DNA from: Gammaproteobacteria bacterium | GTDB taxonomy: Bacteria > Pseudomonadota > Gammaproteobacteria > Steroidobacterales > GCA-2729495 | DNA: 64,000 bases | Direction: 5' to 3' | Assembly: GCA_016874095.1 (NCBI GenBank) | Contig: VGVH01000004.1 | Location: 95,335 to 159,334 of the forward strand | In this document: piece after piece, positions 43,676 to 52,747 of the stretch | How positions within the stretch are numbered: position 1 is the first letter of the stretch | How the letters are laid out: each line of letters starts with the position of its first letter | The notes under the pieces: model-generated | What the model was told of the DNA's origin: nothing | What the model saw: only the letters and a program-made list of their open reading frames with translations | The model's database searches: none | Program-made: the position numbers and the translations under genes

Positions 43676-45627
43676 AACTTGCCGCCACCCTTACCGAAGC
43701 CCTGGAACAGCGGGCTGCCGGGCCACGCAGCCTGCACTACATTGCCGGCGAGGAGCAGCGGCGCAGCGTCGCCATCGACGCGCTGCGACGCACGGCTCTC
43801 GGCGTCCTGAAGCACTTCCAGGAGCAGGGTCTTCGCAGCGGCGACCACGTCATCATCTTCACATCGAGCAACGAGCAGTTTCTCGACGGCTTCTGGGCCT
43901 GCCTGCTGGGCGGAATGATCCCCGTGCCGGTGGCTGTCGGCATCAGCGACGACCACCGCCTGAAACTAGTCAGGATATTCCGTCAGCTGGATCGCCCCTG
44001 GCTGTGGACCGAGAACGCCCAGATCCAGCGCCTTGCAGAGTACGGACGGGAGTCCGGACTGGAACCGCTGGTGACCGAGGCGATTTCCCGCGCACTCGTG
44101 GTCGAGCGGCTGAAAAGTCTCAGCGGATCCGGCGACATACGTACGGCGCAACCATCGGACGTCGCGTTCATCCAGTTCTCGTCGGGATCGACCAGCGAGC
44201 CGAAGGGCGTCGTGCTGACCCATGGCAACGTCATGGCGAACATACGCGGCATCGTCGAGTGCGCCAGGTTCAGCGAAGAGGACGTCAGCCTCTCGTGGAT
44301 GCCACTCACGCACGACATGGGACTGATCGGCTTCCACCTGTGCATGATGGCAGCGGGAATCGAACACACGATCATGGATACGCGGCTGTTCAGCCGGCGG
44401 CCGCTCGTCTGGCTGCGCGAAGCTGCCGCGAGACGCGCAACTCTCCTCAGCTCGCCGAACTTCGGTTACAAGCACTTTTTGAAGGTGTTCGAGTCGAAAG
44501 GCATCGACCCGGTCGACCTGTCCTCGGTTCGCCTGATCTTCAATGGCGCCGAGCCGATTTCCGTGCCGCTCTGCAACCGGTTCCTGGAAGCGATGGCTCC
44601 GTACGGACTGAAGCGCAGCGCCATGTATCCGGTGTACGGCCTTGCTGAGGCCAGCCTCGCCGTGACGTTTCCGCCGCCAGGGCGGGAAATTCAGACCGTG
44701 ACGCTGGACCGCCGGTCCCTCGCAACGGGCGCCGTGCCGCGCCGCGCGGTTGCCGGTGATAAAGATGCCCTCGAGCTCGTGAAGCTCGGATCAGCAATCA
44801 CCCATTGCGAGCTGCGCATCTGTGGCGACGACGACGCGGTCTTGCCCGCGGGTGCCGTCGGTCATGTCCTTATCCGCGGCGACAACGTCACTCGCGGCTA
44901 TAACGGAGCAGTGGCCGCCGACAGCTTCACAACCGACGGCTGGCTGCGGACGGGAGATCTCGGGCTGGAGATCGACGGTGAACTGGTCATCACAGGCCGG
45001 CACAAGGAGCTCATCTTCTCGAACGGCGAGAACTGCTACCCGCACGATATCGAGAACATCGTCGAGTCCGGCGCCGGCGTCGAGCTGGGCAAGGTTGCGG
45101 TCGCTGGTGCCCGCCGCGGTTCCGGTGACGAGGACGAATTGATCGTCTTCATGGTGAATCGCGGGTCGCTGGAGGACTTCATACCCGAGGCGAACGCCGT
45201 GCGCCGCCACATCACCGAACAGACCGCGCTGCAGGTCGCGCACGTGGTGCCTGTCAGGCAGATTCCGAAAACGACCAGCGGCAAGATCCAGCGCAGGTTG
45301 CTGGCGAAGTCCTACGAAGCCGGTGAGTTCGACGCCGTGATTGCGGAACTCGACTCCATGCGGCTGGCCAGGCACGACCCGGCGTTCGAAAGCGAGTCCG
45401 AGCTGCAGTCCGTGCTCAGGCGGATTTTCGCCAGCGTGATCACAGAACGGAAAGTCGGGCTGGACGATGACTTCTTCGACCTTGGCCTGAGTTCCATCGC
45501 TCTTGCCCAGGTATTCGAGCACATCGACGAGGAATACCCCGGCAAGCTCGACATCGAGGATCTGTTCGACAAGACCTCGATCCGCGCCATCGCGGCGCAC
45601 ATCGAGGCGAAGCTCAACGCAGCGTGA
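43672..45627 (+). CDS. Fatty-acyl-AMP ligase fused to an acyl carrier domain
   Basis: A 651-residue protein. Residues about 1-560 form an adenylate-forming domain: FIQFSSGSTSEPKGVVLTHG is the P-loop, WMPLTHDMGLIGFHL is the FAAL-type substrate loop, and DGWLRTGDLGLEIDGELVI and TTSGKIQRR are the later motifs. Residues about 570-651 form a carrier domain with DDDFFDLGLSSIALAQ, the second Ser of GLSSI being the phosphopantetheine site. It should activate a fatty acid as acyl-AMP and load it on its own carrier domain. The start is inside the P450 stop. No polyketide or NRPS modules follow, so the acyl chain is probably modified or transferred directly. Confidence 0.92.
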   Translation: MKLAATLTEALEQRAAGPRSLHYIAGEEQRRSVAIDALRRTALGVLKHFQEQGLRSGDHVIIFTSSNEQFLDGFWACLLGGMIPVPVAVGISDDHRLKLVRIFRQLDRPWLWTENAQIQRLAEYGRESGLEPLVTEAISRALVVERLKSLSGSGDIRTAQPSDVAFIQFSSGSTSEPKGVVLTHGNVMANIRGIVECARFSEEDVSLSWMPLTHDMGLIGFHLCMMAAGIEHTIMDTRLFSRRPLVWLREAAARRATLLSSPNFGYKHFLKVFESKGIDPVDLSSVRLIFNGAEPISVPLCNRFLEAMAPYGLKRSAMYPVYGLAEASLAVTFPPPGREIQTVTLDRRSLATGAVPRRAVAGDKDALELVKLGSAITHCELRICGDDDAVLPAGAVGHVLIRGDNVTRGYNGAVAADSFTTDGWLRTGDLGLEIDGELVITGRHKELIFSNGENCYPHDIENIVESGAGVELGKVAVAGARRGSGDEDELIVFMVNRGSLEDFIPEANAVRRHITEQTALQVAHVVPVRQIPKTTSGKIQRRLLAKSYEAGEFDAVIAELDSMRLARHDPAFESESELQSVLRRIFASVITERKVGLDDDFFDLGLSSIALAQVFEHIDEEYPGKLDIEDLFDKTSIRAIAAHIEAKLNAA

Positions 45628-46516
45628 CCGCCTTGAGGCGGAAGGTGACGCGGCCGACGATCGGAGCATCACCGGTCAGCTGCAGCGGCGCGCGCGTCAC
45701 GGGATCCAGTGCCAGGCTCAGCGCCCCGCTCAGTCCAAGAAGAGTGACTCTCTCATCGTCGTCATCGCCATCCGGGGATTGAGCGCCTGAAATCTGCAGG
45801 TTGAGGGCTTTGATCCTGCCCTTGCGCCGCACCGGCTGGCCGGCGCGTTTCTCCATGTAGTCGGCATTGACTTCGATGAAACCGGCATGCTCCGCGACGA
45901 CGTTGTGCATGCGGCGGCGGGAATACACCTGCAGCCCGAATCGATCGCCGGGCTTTGCCAGCGGTGCAGCAGCGGCGCCATACACAAGGGCAGTCGCGTC
46001 GGTCACTGCACCGGTGCCCGTCAATTTCCCGTACGGCCGCATGCCCTCGCTGCGATTGGTCCATGCTTGCGGTTCCAGGGCTTTCTCCCCGTAGGCAGCC
46101 GGCTTCACCGTCCAGTGCCAGGCGCCGATGTCGGTAAATCGCAGGATGCGTTGTCGGTATCGCCGGCCGGAGTCGCGCAACTGTATCTGCAGAGTTGCGG
46201 CCGTTGCAGGATCGAGCAACAACGTCATGTCAGTTCGCTGGCCAGCGAGACTCGCAACATTGCGCATGCGCAGGATCCGCTCGCCAGGCGCAACCGGCAC
46301 GCCCGCTGGCGGACTGCGCAACTCGCCAGCCAGCTGTGATGCCGGCAACTCTTCGAGCGTAACGCGGGCCCGGCCGGTCATCAGAAATTTCGACGCGCCC
46401 AGTTCGACGCTGGTCCAGCCCGGGCGTCCGGCGTCGAAGTCCGGCGCGGACATAACGGGAGCTGACAGACCAGCCAGCCCGGCAATGACGACAACGCAGC
46501 GCAACAGTGACCGCAT
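45614..46516 (-). CDS. Exported protein of unknown function, possibly DUF3108-like
   Basis: A 300-residue protein with a signal peptide (about 1-24, ending PVMSAP) and a beta-rich body containing ARVTLEELPASQLAGEL, LRFTDIGAWHWTVKP and a final strand pair GRVTFRLKAVTLR. An acidic stretch DGDDDDE lies near residue 260. The ending resembles DUF3108-type periplasmic proteins, but the match is weak and I would not assign a function. It overlaps the end of the FAAL gene by 14 bases on the other strand and is divergent from the membrane protein gene at 46581. Confidence 0.7.
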   Translation of the reverse strand: MRSLLRCVVVIAGLAGLSAPVMSAPDFDAGRPGWTSVELGASKFLMTGRARVTLEELPASQLAGELRSPPAGVPVAPGERILRMRNVASLAGQRTDMTLLLDPATAATLQIQLRDSGRRYRQRILRFTDIGAWHWTVKPAAYGEKALEPQAWTNRSEGMRPYGKLTGTGAVTDATALVYGAAAAPLAKPGDRFGLQVYSRRRMHNVVAEHAGFIEVNADYMEKRAGQPVRRKGRIKALNLQISGAQSPDGDDDDERVTLLGLSGALSLALDPVTRAPLQLTGDAPIVGRVTFRLKAVTLR

Positions 46517-46580
46517 GGTGGCAGCTTGACACGATTTTTCGCGGCCAGGATGGGGGGCGGCGTTCATCCGAAACCAGAAA

Positions 46581-47711
46581 ATGAACGAAAATAGCCTCAT
46601 GGAGACACCATCGGACAGTTCAGCACGGTTGACCGCTGCCGCCCCCGGCAGTTCGGCGGTTCCGGATGAGCGGATCGTGCCATGGCGACACTGGTGGAGC
46701 CTTGCCGGCTGTGCCGGCCTGATGGCGGTCATCGTGCTCGCGGCTCCATACAGCGCCGGCGTGAACCTCACGCCCGACCGCGGACTCATGTGGTACTACT
46801 GGCAGCGCGCCGACGCCGACGTCTGGTCGAGGCTGTCGGCTTGGTTGCCCTACGCGGTGCACCAGATCGGTATGTGGTGGCTCATCGCGCAAGGCCGCAG
46901 TGCAAGACCTCGCTATGTGCTTGGCCTCCACTGGTTCAACGTCTGGGCACTCGCCTGGAACGCTGCGTTCATCCTGATCCATATCGTACAGACGAAGATT
47001 TTCTACGACGGGCTGGCACAGGATGTCCATGAGGCCACCTCAATGGGCTCGGTCGTCCTCATGCTCTGGCTGATACTCTTACTCGAGAACAAGCGCCGGG
47101 GCATGTTCTTCGGCATCCGCGCACCGTTCCTGGAAACCGCGGGCGAGGCCGTGAGGCGTTATCACGGGTATTACTTCTCCTGGGCGATCATCTACACGTT
47201 CTGGTATCACCCGGTGGAAATGACGTCCGGGCATCTCGCGGGCTTCGCTTACATGTTCCTCCTGCTGTTACAGGGCAGCCTGTTCTTCACGCGCTTCCAC
47301 ACGAACCGCTGGTGGACCGTGTCGCTCGAGGTGCTTTTCATCGTTCACGCTGTGTTTGTCAGCTGGTTCATCATGAATCGCAACCAGCCGGGGCCGCTTT
47401 CCATGTTCCTGTTCGGCGGCATGGCCCTGTTCCTGATTACGCAGTTGCACGGACTTGGTCTGACTACTCGCGGAAAACTGGCGATTGCAGCGCCGCTGCT
47501 CGCCTCCATGGTTTGGTTCTATTCGCAGTACCCGGACACGCTCATGGGCGTGATGGGGCTGCCACGGCTCCCGGCAATCCAGTACCTCGGCGCCTATCTC
47601 ATGGCTGGAATGGTGATGCTGCTGATTTTGGCGACTCGTCGCTGGGCCCGAAGCGAGGCTGCCGCCCTGTCGGGCAGCGCCGCTCAGGTCAAGCGCCACT
47701 CCGCGCCGTAA
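46581..47711 (+). CDS. Polytopic membrane protein of unknown function
   Basis: A 376-residue protein with about nine or ten predicted membrane helices after a 35-residue cytoplasmic N-terminus. Notable are many Trp, Tyr and His residues at helix ends (MWWLIAQGRS, VLGLHWFNVWALAWN, YHGYYFSWAIIYTFWYHP). No family is recognised. Several His residues in or near helices could suggest a haem or lipid-desaturase-like role, but spacing does not match known boxes. An in-frame ATG at 46599 is an alternative start. The 3' end overlaps the ATP-grasp gene on the other strand by 28 bases. Confidence 0.8.
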   Translation: MNENSLMETPSDSSARLTAAAPGSSAVPDERIVPWRHWWSLAGCAGLMAVIVLAAPYSAGVNLTPDRGLMWYYWQRADADVWSRLSAWLPYAVHQIGMWWLIAQGRSARPRYVLGLHWFNVWALAWNAAFILIHIVQTKIFYDGLAQDVHEATSMGSVVLMLWLILLLENKRRGMFFGIRAPFLETAGEAVRRYHGYYFSWAIIYTFWYHPVEMTSGHLAGFAYMFLLLLQGSLFFTRFHTNRWWTVSLEVLFIVHAVFVSWFIMNRNQPGPLSMFLFGGMALFLITQLHGLGLTTRGKLAIAAPLLASMVWFYSQYPDTLMGVMGLPRLPAIQYLGAYLMAGMVMLLILATRRWARSEAAALSGSAAQVKRHSAP

Positions 47712-48712
47712 CCGAGGCCGAGCCGGATGATCCGGTGCAGCAGGGCCTCGTAAGTCTCGCCCGCACTTTCGGCCGAATCTGCGAAGTCCTCGCCGTGGCT
47801 CAGGTTCGGGTTGCAGTTCGCTTCCAGCACATAGACGCTGCCGTCGGGCTTCATGCGTAAATCCATGCGCGCATAGCCGCTCATGTGCAGAGCGCGATAG
47901 ATTCTTTTCGACATGCGGCCCAGCCTTTCGTGATCGGCGTCCGCGAGACCGGCGGCCTTGCCCGTGCGTATGCCGTGCTTCCTCTGGTACTTGAGGTCCC
48001 ATTTCACCTTGCGGGTCGCAATGCCGACGTTGACGTCGAGCAGTGTGCCGAAATCCATCTCCCAGACCGGAAACGTGGTGAGGCGCTCATTGCCGCACAC
48101 ACTCACATATAACTCGCGGCCCTCGATGTACTCCTCGACAAGGGCGTCGGTCTTCGTGCTCTCGTGGATGAACTCGATTCGTTCTTTCAGCCGCGCCTTG
48201 TCCTCCACTATCGAGGCCTGGGCGATCCCGAGCGAAGCGTCTTCGGTGGATGACTTGACGAACAACGGATACCGCAGTTTCGCCGGAACCCGGATCGGCT
48301 GCCCGCGGCGGCAAATGGCGAACCTGGGAGTCGGTATGCGGTGATACGCGAGAATCTGCTTCGACAGTATCTTGTCCCGCGAGAGCATCATGCCGCGGGG
48401 ATTGCAGCCGGTATACGGCTGTCGCATCAGTTCGAGGTATGCGACGATATGCTGGTCGTAAGTGATGATGCCCTGGAATTCCTGCAGCAGGTTGAATGCC
48501 ACATCTGGCTTCCAGTCCGCGATACCGGCCCTGAGATCGGCGAGGTTGTCGTACAACCCCAACGCGCGGACCTCATGCCCTGCATTCCGCAGGAAAGTCA
48601 TCACGTCGTACTCGGTCTTGAATTCGTTGATCTGCTGCGGCGAATAGCCATCCAGCTTTTCCGGTGGCACGAGACTCTCGTGCGTCAACACCAGCACGCG
48701 CAGTTTTTTCAC
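47684..48712 (-). CDS. ATP-grasp ligase, D-Ala-D-Ala ligase-like
   Basis: A 342-residue ATP-grasp enzyme. The N-terminal domain holds DVAFNLLQEFQGIITYDQHI and PYTGCNPRGMMLSRDKILSK, as in D-alanine-D-alanine ligases. The ATP-grasp core has YPLFVKSSTEDASLGI, ALVEEYIEGRELYVSV and the metal-site end YVLEANCNPNLSHGEDFA. It should join a carboxylate to an amine through an acyl phosphate. It is not near ddlB/murC-type cell-wall genes, so the substrate may be another peptide or amino acid. The start overlaps the stop of the zincin gene (ATGA), so the two are translationally coupled. Confidence 0.87.
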   Translation of the reverse strand: MKKLRVLVLTHESLVPPEKLDGYSPQQINEFKTEYDVMTFLRNAGHEVRALGLYDNLADLRAGIADWKPDVAFNLLQEFQGIITYDQHIVAYLELMRQPYTGCNPRGMMLSRDKILSKQILAYHRIPTPRFAICRRGQPIRVPAKLRYPLFVKSSTEDASLGIAQASIVEDKARLKERIEFIHESTKTDALVEEYIEGRELYVSVCGNERLTTFPVWEMDFGTLLDVNVGIATRKVKWDLKYQRKHGIRTGKAAGLADADHERLGRMSKRIYRALHMSGYARMDLRMKPDGSVYVLEANCNPNLSHGEDFADSAESAGETYEALLHRIIRLGLGYGAEWRLT

Positions 48713-49773
48713 AGCGTATAGCGCTCCCGGCCGCGCCGCACGAAATCGAAGAGGATGCGCTCGAGCAGGCTGAACAGCCCGCGCTGCGTCAACCGAAGCG
48801 GACCGGAAACGCAGAGATCCAGTTCCCGTGTACGCCGGATCACCATGCGCATCACATGATGCACCAGGTAAGGGTGCAGCTGCGAGCGGCGTACGAGCAG
48901 CCGATGCAGCTGCGGCCTGACCTGCCTGATGAACTGCACGGCAGCAGGGCGACCTGGATGCTCATAGCGCAACCCGAACAGGCGCCTCAGGTATTTGTCG
49001 TACCTCAGCGCATCGCTGCGATCGTATTCCTGCAGCTTCCGCCGGTAGTGCTCACGCAGCGTCGTGCGGTCGGCCGACAATGGCTCGATGACGGCGCGTG
49101 AGCGCACGGCAGGGCGGGATTCGCGGATCTCCGCCATCAGCTCATCGACGTAGTGGATTTTTCTGAGCGCATGCCAGCTGGCGTAGTCCGTTCGCCACGT
49201 CGAGTTGGGCGCCAGCCAGACCGCGAATGTCTCGGCGAAGTCCTCCGTCGGATGGCTTTGTGCGTACCAGTGACCGAGATGCATCACGTGGTTCCGGCTG
49301 GTCACCCGTGGCGTGTATTTCGTCGGGTAAGGCCTGGATGGAGATCCGAATACGACACGCCAGCGCTTGCGCCGGCGCAGTCGATACGCGTTGTCCAGCG
49401 CATGACCGGCTTCGTGGCGGAGGATTCGCGCGAGCCAGCGTGAGTTCCCGCCCTCCACCTCATGCATCATTCGACGCTCGAGTCGCGCCAGCCGCGGGTG
49501 CGCCATGTAGAAAGGAATGGCGATGCCAGGCACGCCATCCGGGGAGAACCACTCTTCAGACAACCAGTAGTGTGGACGGAAGTGCAGGCCGCGGCGCTCA
49601 AGTTCTGCGTCGAGGCGCGCCAGGGCGCGTTTCAGCGGATCGCGGTCCAGGTCAAGGCGCAGATCGCAGAAGCGCAGGCCCAGCAGCGCCTCGTCGTCCA
49701 GTTTTGCCCACCAGAAACGGGACCGGGTCCTCGCGGCCGGTGACGGCTTTCGCTTCCTGGCAGCTGCCTTCAC
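48709..49773 (-). CDS. Putative zinc metallopeptidase (HEAGH zincin)
   Basis: A 354-residue protein with a basic, disordered N-terminus. The zincin site is LRHEAGHALDNAYRL (HEXXH), with a possible third ligand in PTEDFAETFAVWLAP about 75 residues later. The C-terminal 130 residues are helical and Arg-rich and look like a separate domain. No signal peptide, so it should be cytoplasmic. The start is uncertain: no ATG is available, and I chose GTG at 49773 over TTG at 49839. It is coupled to the ATP-grasp gene; a peptide-processing pair is plausible. Confidence 0.75.
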   Translation of the reverse strand: MKAAARKRKPSPAARTRSRFWWAKLDDEALLGLRFCDLRLDLDRDPLKRALARLDAELERRGLHFRPHYWLSEEWFSPDGVPGIAIPFYMAHPRLARLERRMMHEVEGGNSRWLARILRHEAGHALDNAYRLRRRKRWRVVFGSPSRPYPTKYTPRVTSRNHVMHLGHWYAQSHPTEDFAETFAVWLAPNSTWRTDYASWHALRKIHYVDELMAEIRESRPAVRSRAVIEPLSADRTTLREHYRRKLQEYDRSDALRYDKYLRRLFGLRYEHPGRPAAVQFIRQVRPQLHRLLVRRSQLHPYLVHHVMRMVIRRTRELDLCVSGPLRLTQRGLFSLLERILFDFVRRGRERYTL

Positions 49774-49889
49774 GTGGCCGCGGCGCGTGGCGCGCTGACG
49801 TCTTCGCCGCTCACGAACGCGCCGATGGCGGCAGTGCAAGGGTCGATTCTGGTCTCGCCCGGCATCATCCGACCAGCCGCCCTCACCTA

Positions 49890-50744
49890 TCAGGACTTGA
49901 ACAGGGCCAGGTGGTCCTGGATGAAACGCCGCAGCGAAATCGGCTCGCGACCCGTGAGCTTCCTGAACGTGTCCGTGGTGTGATCAAGCCCGATCTCGTC
50001 GATCTCGCGGAACAGTTCGGCGACTGCTGCCAGGTGCCACGGCTCCAGCACGTTCTTCATCCGCTCACGGAAGACATCCATCGGCATCGGGACGTACTCG
50101 ATCCTCTCACCGAGCAGCTCCGTGAATCGCTCCGCCACGTCGTGGAAGCTCAGGATTTCGGGGCCGGTTATCTCGTAGCTTCTGCCGACGTGCCCGCTGC
50201 TCGTAAAGACCTCGACGCAAATCGCCGCGATGTCGCGGACATCGGCCATCCCGGTCGTGCCGCTGCCCATCGGGAGTGAAAGTCTTTTTTGCGTCTTGAT
50301 GCTGCCGGCGCTGGCCAGCAGGTTCTGCATGAAGAAATTCGGTTTCACCATGGTCCAGGCAATGCCGGACGCGCGAATGTATTCCTCGACTGCCCAGTGC
50401 GCGCGCGGAATCGGCGTCTTCGCCTGGGCGACGGCCTCCATCGATGACATCTTGACGAGATGCTTCACCCCGGCCGATTTGGCCAGGTCGGTGAACTGCT
50501 TTTCATTCGCCTCCTGGGTCTTCCCGTTCGGGAGCAGCAGCAGCGCCTTTTCCACGCCGTCGAGAGCCTTTCGTACCACGGTCGCGTCGGCCAGGTCGCC
50601 GACGACCAGGTCAACGCCGCCGGCCTTCAGTGCCTCGGCCTTCGCCTCACTGCGAACGATTGCGCGGAATTTCACGCCCTTCGCCAGCAGCTGTTTCGCC
50701 GTTTCGCCGCCAGTCTTTCCGGTTACGCCAGTCAGCAGAATCAA
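49890..50744 (-). CDS. NmrA-like NAD(P)-binding protein
   Basis: A 284-residue atypical short-chain dehydrogenase. The N-terminus reads (M)ILLTGVTGKTGGETAKQLL, the nucleotide-binding glycine motif; LVKMSSMEAVAQ and EEYIRASGIAWTMVKPNFFM are typical of NmrA/QOR2-like proteins. These act as redox-sensing regulators or quinone reductases. I chose TTG at 50744 because GGGAG lies 7 bases upstream and the protein then begins where the family begins; an earlier TTG at 50810 would overlap the previous gene. Last gene of the molybdoenzyme cluster, 34 bases after the nitrilase-fold gene. Confidence 0.85.
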   Translation of the reverse strand: MILLTGVTGKTGGETAKQLLAKGVKFRAIVRSEAKAEALKAGGVDLVVGDLADATVVRKALDGVEKALLLLPNGKTQEANEKQFTDLAKSAGVKHLVKMSSMEAVAQAKTPIPRAHWAVEEYIRASGIAWTMVKPNFFMQNLLASAGSIKTQKRLSLPMGSGTTGMADVRDIAAICVEVFTSSGHVGRSYEITGPEILSFHDVAERFTELLGERIEYVPMPMDVFRERMKNVLEPWHLAAVAELFREIDEIGLDHTTDTFRKLTGREPISLRRFIQDHLALFKS

Positions 50745-50778
50745 CTTATCGCTCCCAATAGCGGCAACACGCCGCACA

Positions 50779-51876
50779 TCAATGGTCGAGCCAGCGGCTG
50801 AGCCGGTCAAGCATCTCCTTCATCGCGGCGTTCGTCGGGGGCAGTTCGGGCTCGGGCAGGTCGAGGTGATTGAGGGGGATCTCCTGTCGATACTGGTCGA
50901 ATACAGGCTTCGTGACCTCGAGGGGATAGCGGGGAATCGTCCGACCCTGCCGGAAGGCTGCGATCGGAATTTCGGCCTCGATCACGCTCTCTTCATTGCT
51001 CGGATCGTCGGCCAGCACCTTGCCCTTCGGATCGACGATGAGCGAGCCACCGCCCAGGCTCGCCGGCACGCCCGAGTCTCGGGGAAAGGTTATGTTCGAC
51101 ATGGCCGAATAGACATTGTTGTACAGGGCAACTGCCTGCACGTCCGTTCTCGAGAACAATGTGGCCGTACGGAACATGATCTCCACACCGCGCATCGCGT
51201 AGGCAGCGAACACGAAAGGATCAAGCTGCACGGTACTCACGGCTATGTTGCCGAACTCCGTGCGCAGCACCGCGAACTCATCTTCGACGCCGTATTTCGA
51301 GCGATAGCGATCGCGCACGCTTTCAACCGTCGTGGTCGGAATCTCCTCGCCAGGCGTCAGCCGCAACACGTTGCGCGTCTTCCAATACGCCTTCCTAACC
51401 TTGCCATCGCGATCAATCACGGTGTTGAGGCTCAGTATGTGACCCGGCCAATCCGGATCAGTCGCGTAACTGCCGAATATCACGTAGGCGTCGCACTTCC
51501 TGGCCAATTCGCCGATGCGCTCGGTTTCTGGTCCCGGTACCCGAATCGTGAACCGGAGCTTCTCGGTCCTCGATCCTGCCGAATAGCCGGTCAGCGGAAA
51601 TTCATTGAACAGGATGAAATCGGGCTTCTTCCCGGTAGTACATGCGCGGCTTATCCACTGGGCCATGCGCTCGACATTGGTTGCCAGGCCATCAGCGATG
51701 CTGGGCGCCTTCTGGAGATTCACTGGTGCGTGCTGCACTACCTTGACGACAACGACGGGTTTCTCGAGCGGCACCACGGCGTAACCGCCGTCCGGTTGCA
51801 CGAGCGCCGAATTCGCGGCGGTCAGCATCGGCCAGGCAGCGAACAGCGCGTAAGGCAGTTGTTTCCGAGCCTTCAT
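50779..51876 (-). CDS. Exported nitrilase-fold protein lacking the catalytic Cys
   Basis: A 365-residue carbon-nitrogen hydrolase family protein with a signal peptide (about 1-23, ending TAANSA). The catalytic Glu is in ILFNEFPLTGY and the Lys in KAYWKTRNV, but the segment that normally holds the Cys (ICYD) reads TVQLDPFVF, and there is no Cys in that part of the protein. It is therefore probably not a classic amidase or nitrilase; a binding role or altered chemistry is possible. The ATG at 51876 has GGAG 8 bases upstream; an ATG at 51882 is also present. Follows the Fe-S subunit gene by 25 bases. Confidence 0.8.
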   Translation of the reverse strand: MKARKQLPYALFAAWPMLTAANSALVQPDGGYAVVPLEKPVVVVKVVQHAPVNLQKAPSIADGLATNVERMAQWISRACTTGKKPDFILFNEFPLTGYSAGSRTEKLRFTIRVPGPETERIGELARKCDAYVIFGSYATDPDWPGHILSLNTVIDRDGKVRKAYWKTRNVLRLTPGEEIPTTTVESVRDRYRSKYGVEDEFAVLRTEFGNIAVSTVQLDPFVFAAYAMRGVEIMFRTATLFSRTDVQAVALYNNVYSAMSNITFPRDSGVPASLGGGSLIVDPKGKVLADDPSNEESVIEAEIPIAAFRQGRTIPRYPLEVTKPVFDQYRQEIPLNHLDLPEPELPPTNAAMKEMLDRLSRWLDH

Positions 51877-51901
51877 CAGCATCTCTCCGCAGGAATGCCG
51901 G

Positions 51902-52747
51902 CTAAGCCAGCGCAAGCACCCCCAGGTAGCGGCTCTCTATGCCGAGATCAAAGGCCATCGAGCAGCGGCCGCCGGTTCCGGTCACCTCAAGCTGGTAACC
52001 AACGGACGCCGGCGCCAGCCGATCGATCCGCCATTCGCCGAACGCATCGGTGACGGCGCGAGCGATCTCGCTCCCGTCCTTCCTGAGGATCACGGTGGCG
52101 CCGGCAGCGCATTCCTCCACCCCGCCGGAACGCGTGACGACCGTCCCGCCGACGAAGCAGTGGGTGAAATAGTGAAGATTCCTGTAATAGACCCGCGGTT
52201 TGGTACCGAGCTCCGGCTTGAGCACCTGCAGTCCTTCGTCGGATGCAATGCGCTGCATCTGCGAGTCCTCGACCTTCAGCGAGCGAAATACGCCTGTGGG
52301 ACAACATTGCTCTACCCGGGTCCTCGTCCATCCCTGATCAAGCAGGTGCGCGTCGAAAATCCAGGCCTGCGGAATCTGCTTTTCCTCGTTCCAGGAAATC
52401 GCCCCGTAAGGACAAGCCGCGACAATCTCCTTCTGTCCCTTTGACTTCTCCGGGTCGATGATGACGATGCCATCCGGTCGCTTGGTGACGGCACCGTTCC
52501 TTGCGGCCTTCATGCACGGCGCGTCGTCACAGTGATTGCACATCACGGGCATGAAGCGCGCATCCACCAGGGGGTAACTTCCCCGCTCGTTTCGCTGAAT
52601 GTCGAGCCAGTTGTGCCCCTGTGCCGGCTGTGCCGCCGCGTAGCCCGGGAAGTCGTTGCCTGCGTGCTCATCCTTGACGGCGAGGAAACACGCGCGGCAA
52701 TTGTCGCAGCGCTCGACGTCGACGATCAGATTCCACTTGCTAGCCAT
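51902..52747 (-). CDS. Iron-sulfur subunit of a transhydroxylase-type molybdoenzyme
   Basis: A 281-residue electron-transfer or structural subunit. Cys motifs are CDNCRAC (about 14-20), CNHCDDAPC (about 70-78), ACPYGA and QCCPTGV. The fourth Cys of the first two motifs is replaced by Val and Ala, so roughly two to three clusters are expected. Residues about 195-275 form a transthyretin/carboxypeptidase-regulatory-like beta domain (GATVILRKDGSEIARAVTDA, then FGEWRIDRL). A ferredoxin-like half plus a C-terminal beta domain is the plan of the pyrogallol-phloroglucinol transhydroxylase small subunit. The start overlaps the end of the large-subunit gene by 8 bases. Confidence 0.85.
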   Translation of the reverse strand: MASKWNLIVDVERCDNCRACFLAVKDEHAGNDFPGYAAAQPAQGHNWLDIQRNERGSYPLVDARFMPVMCNHCDDAPCMKAARNGAVTKRPDGIVIIDPEKSKGQKEIVAACPYGAISWNEEKQIPQAWIFDAHLLDQGWTRTRVEQCCPTGVFRSLKVEDSQMQRIASDEGLQVLKPELGTKPRVYYRNLHYFTHCFVGGTVVTRSGGVEECAAGATVILRKDGSEIARAVTDAFGEWRIDRLAPASVGYQLEVTGTGGRCSMAFDLGIESRYLGVLALA

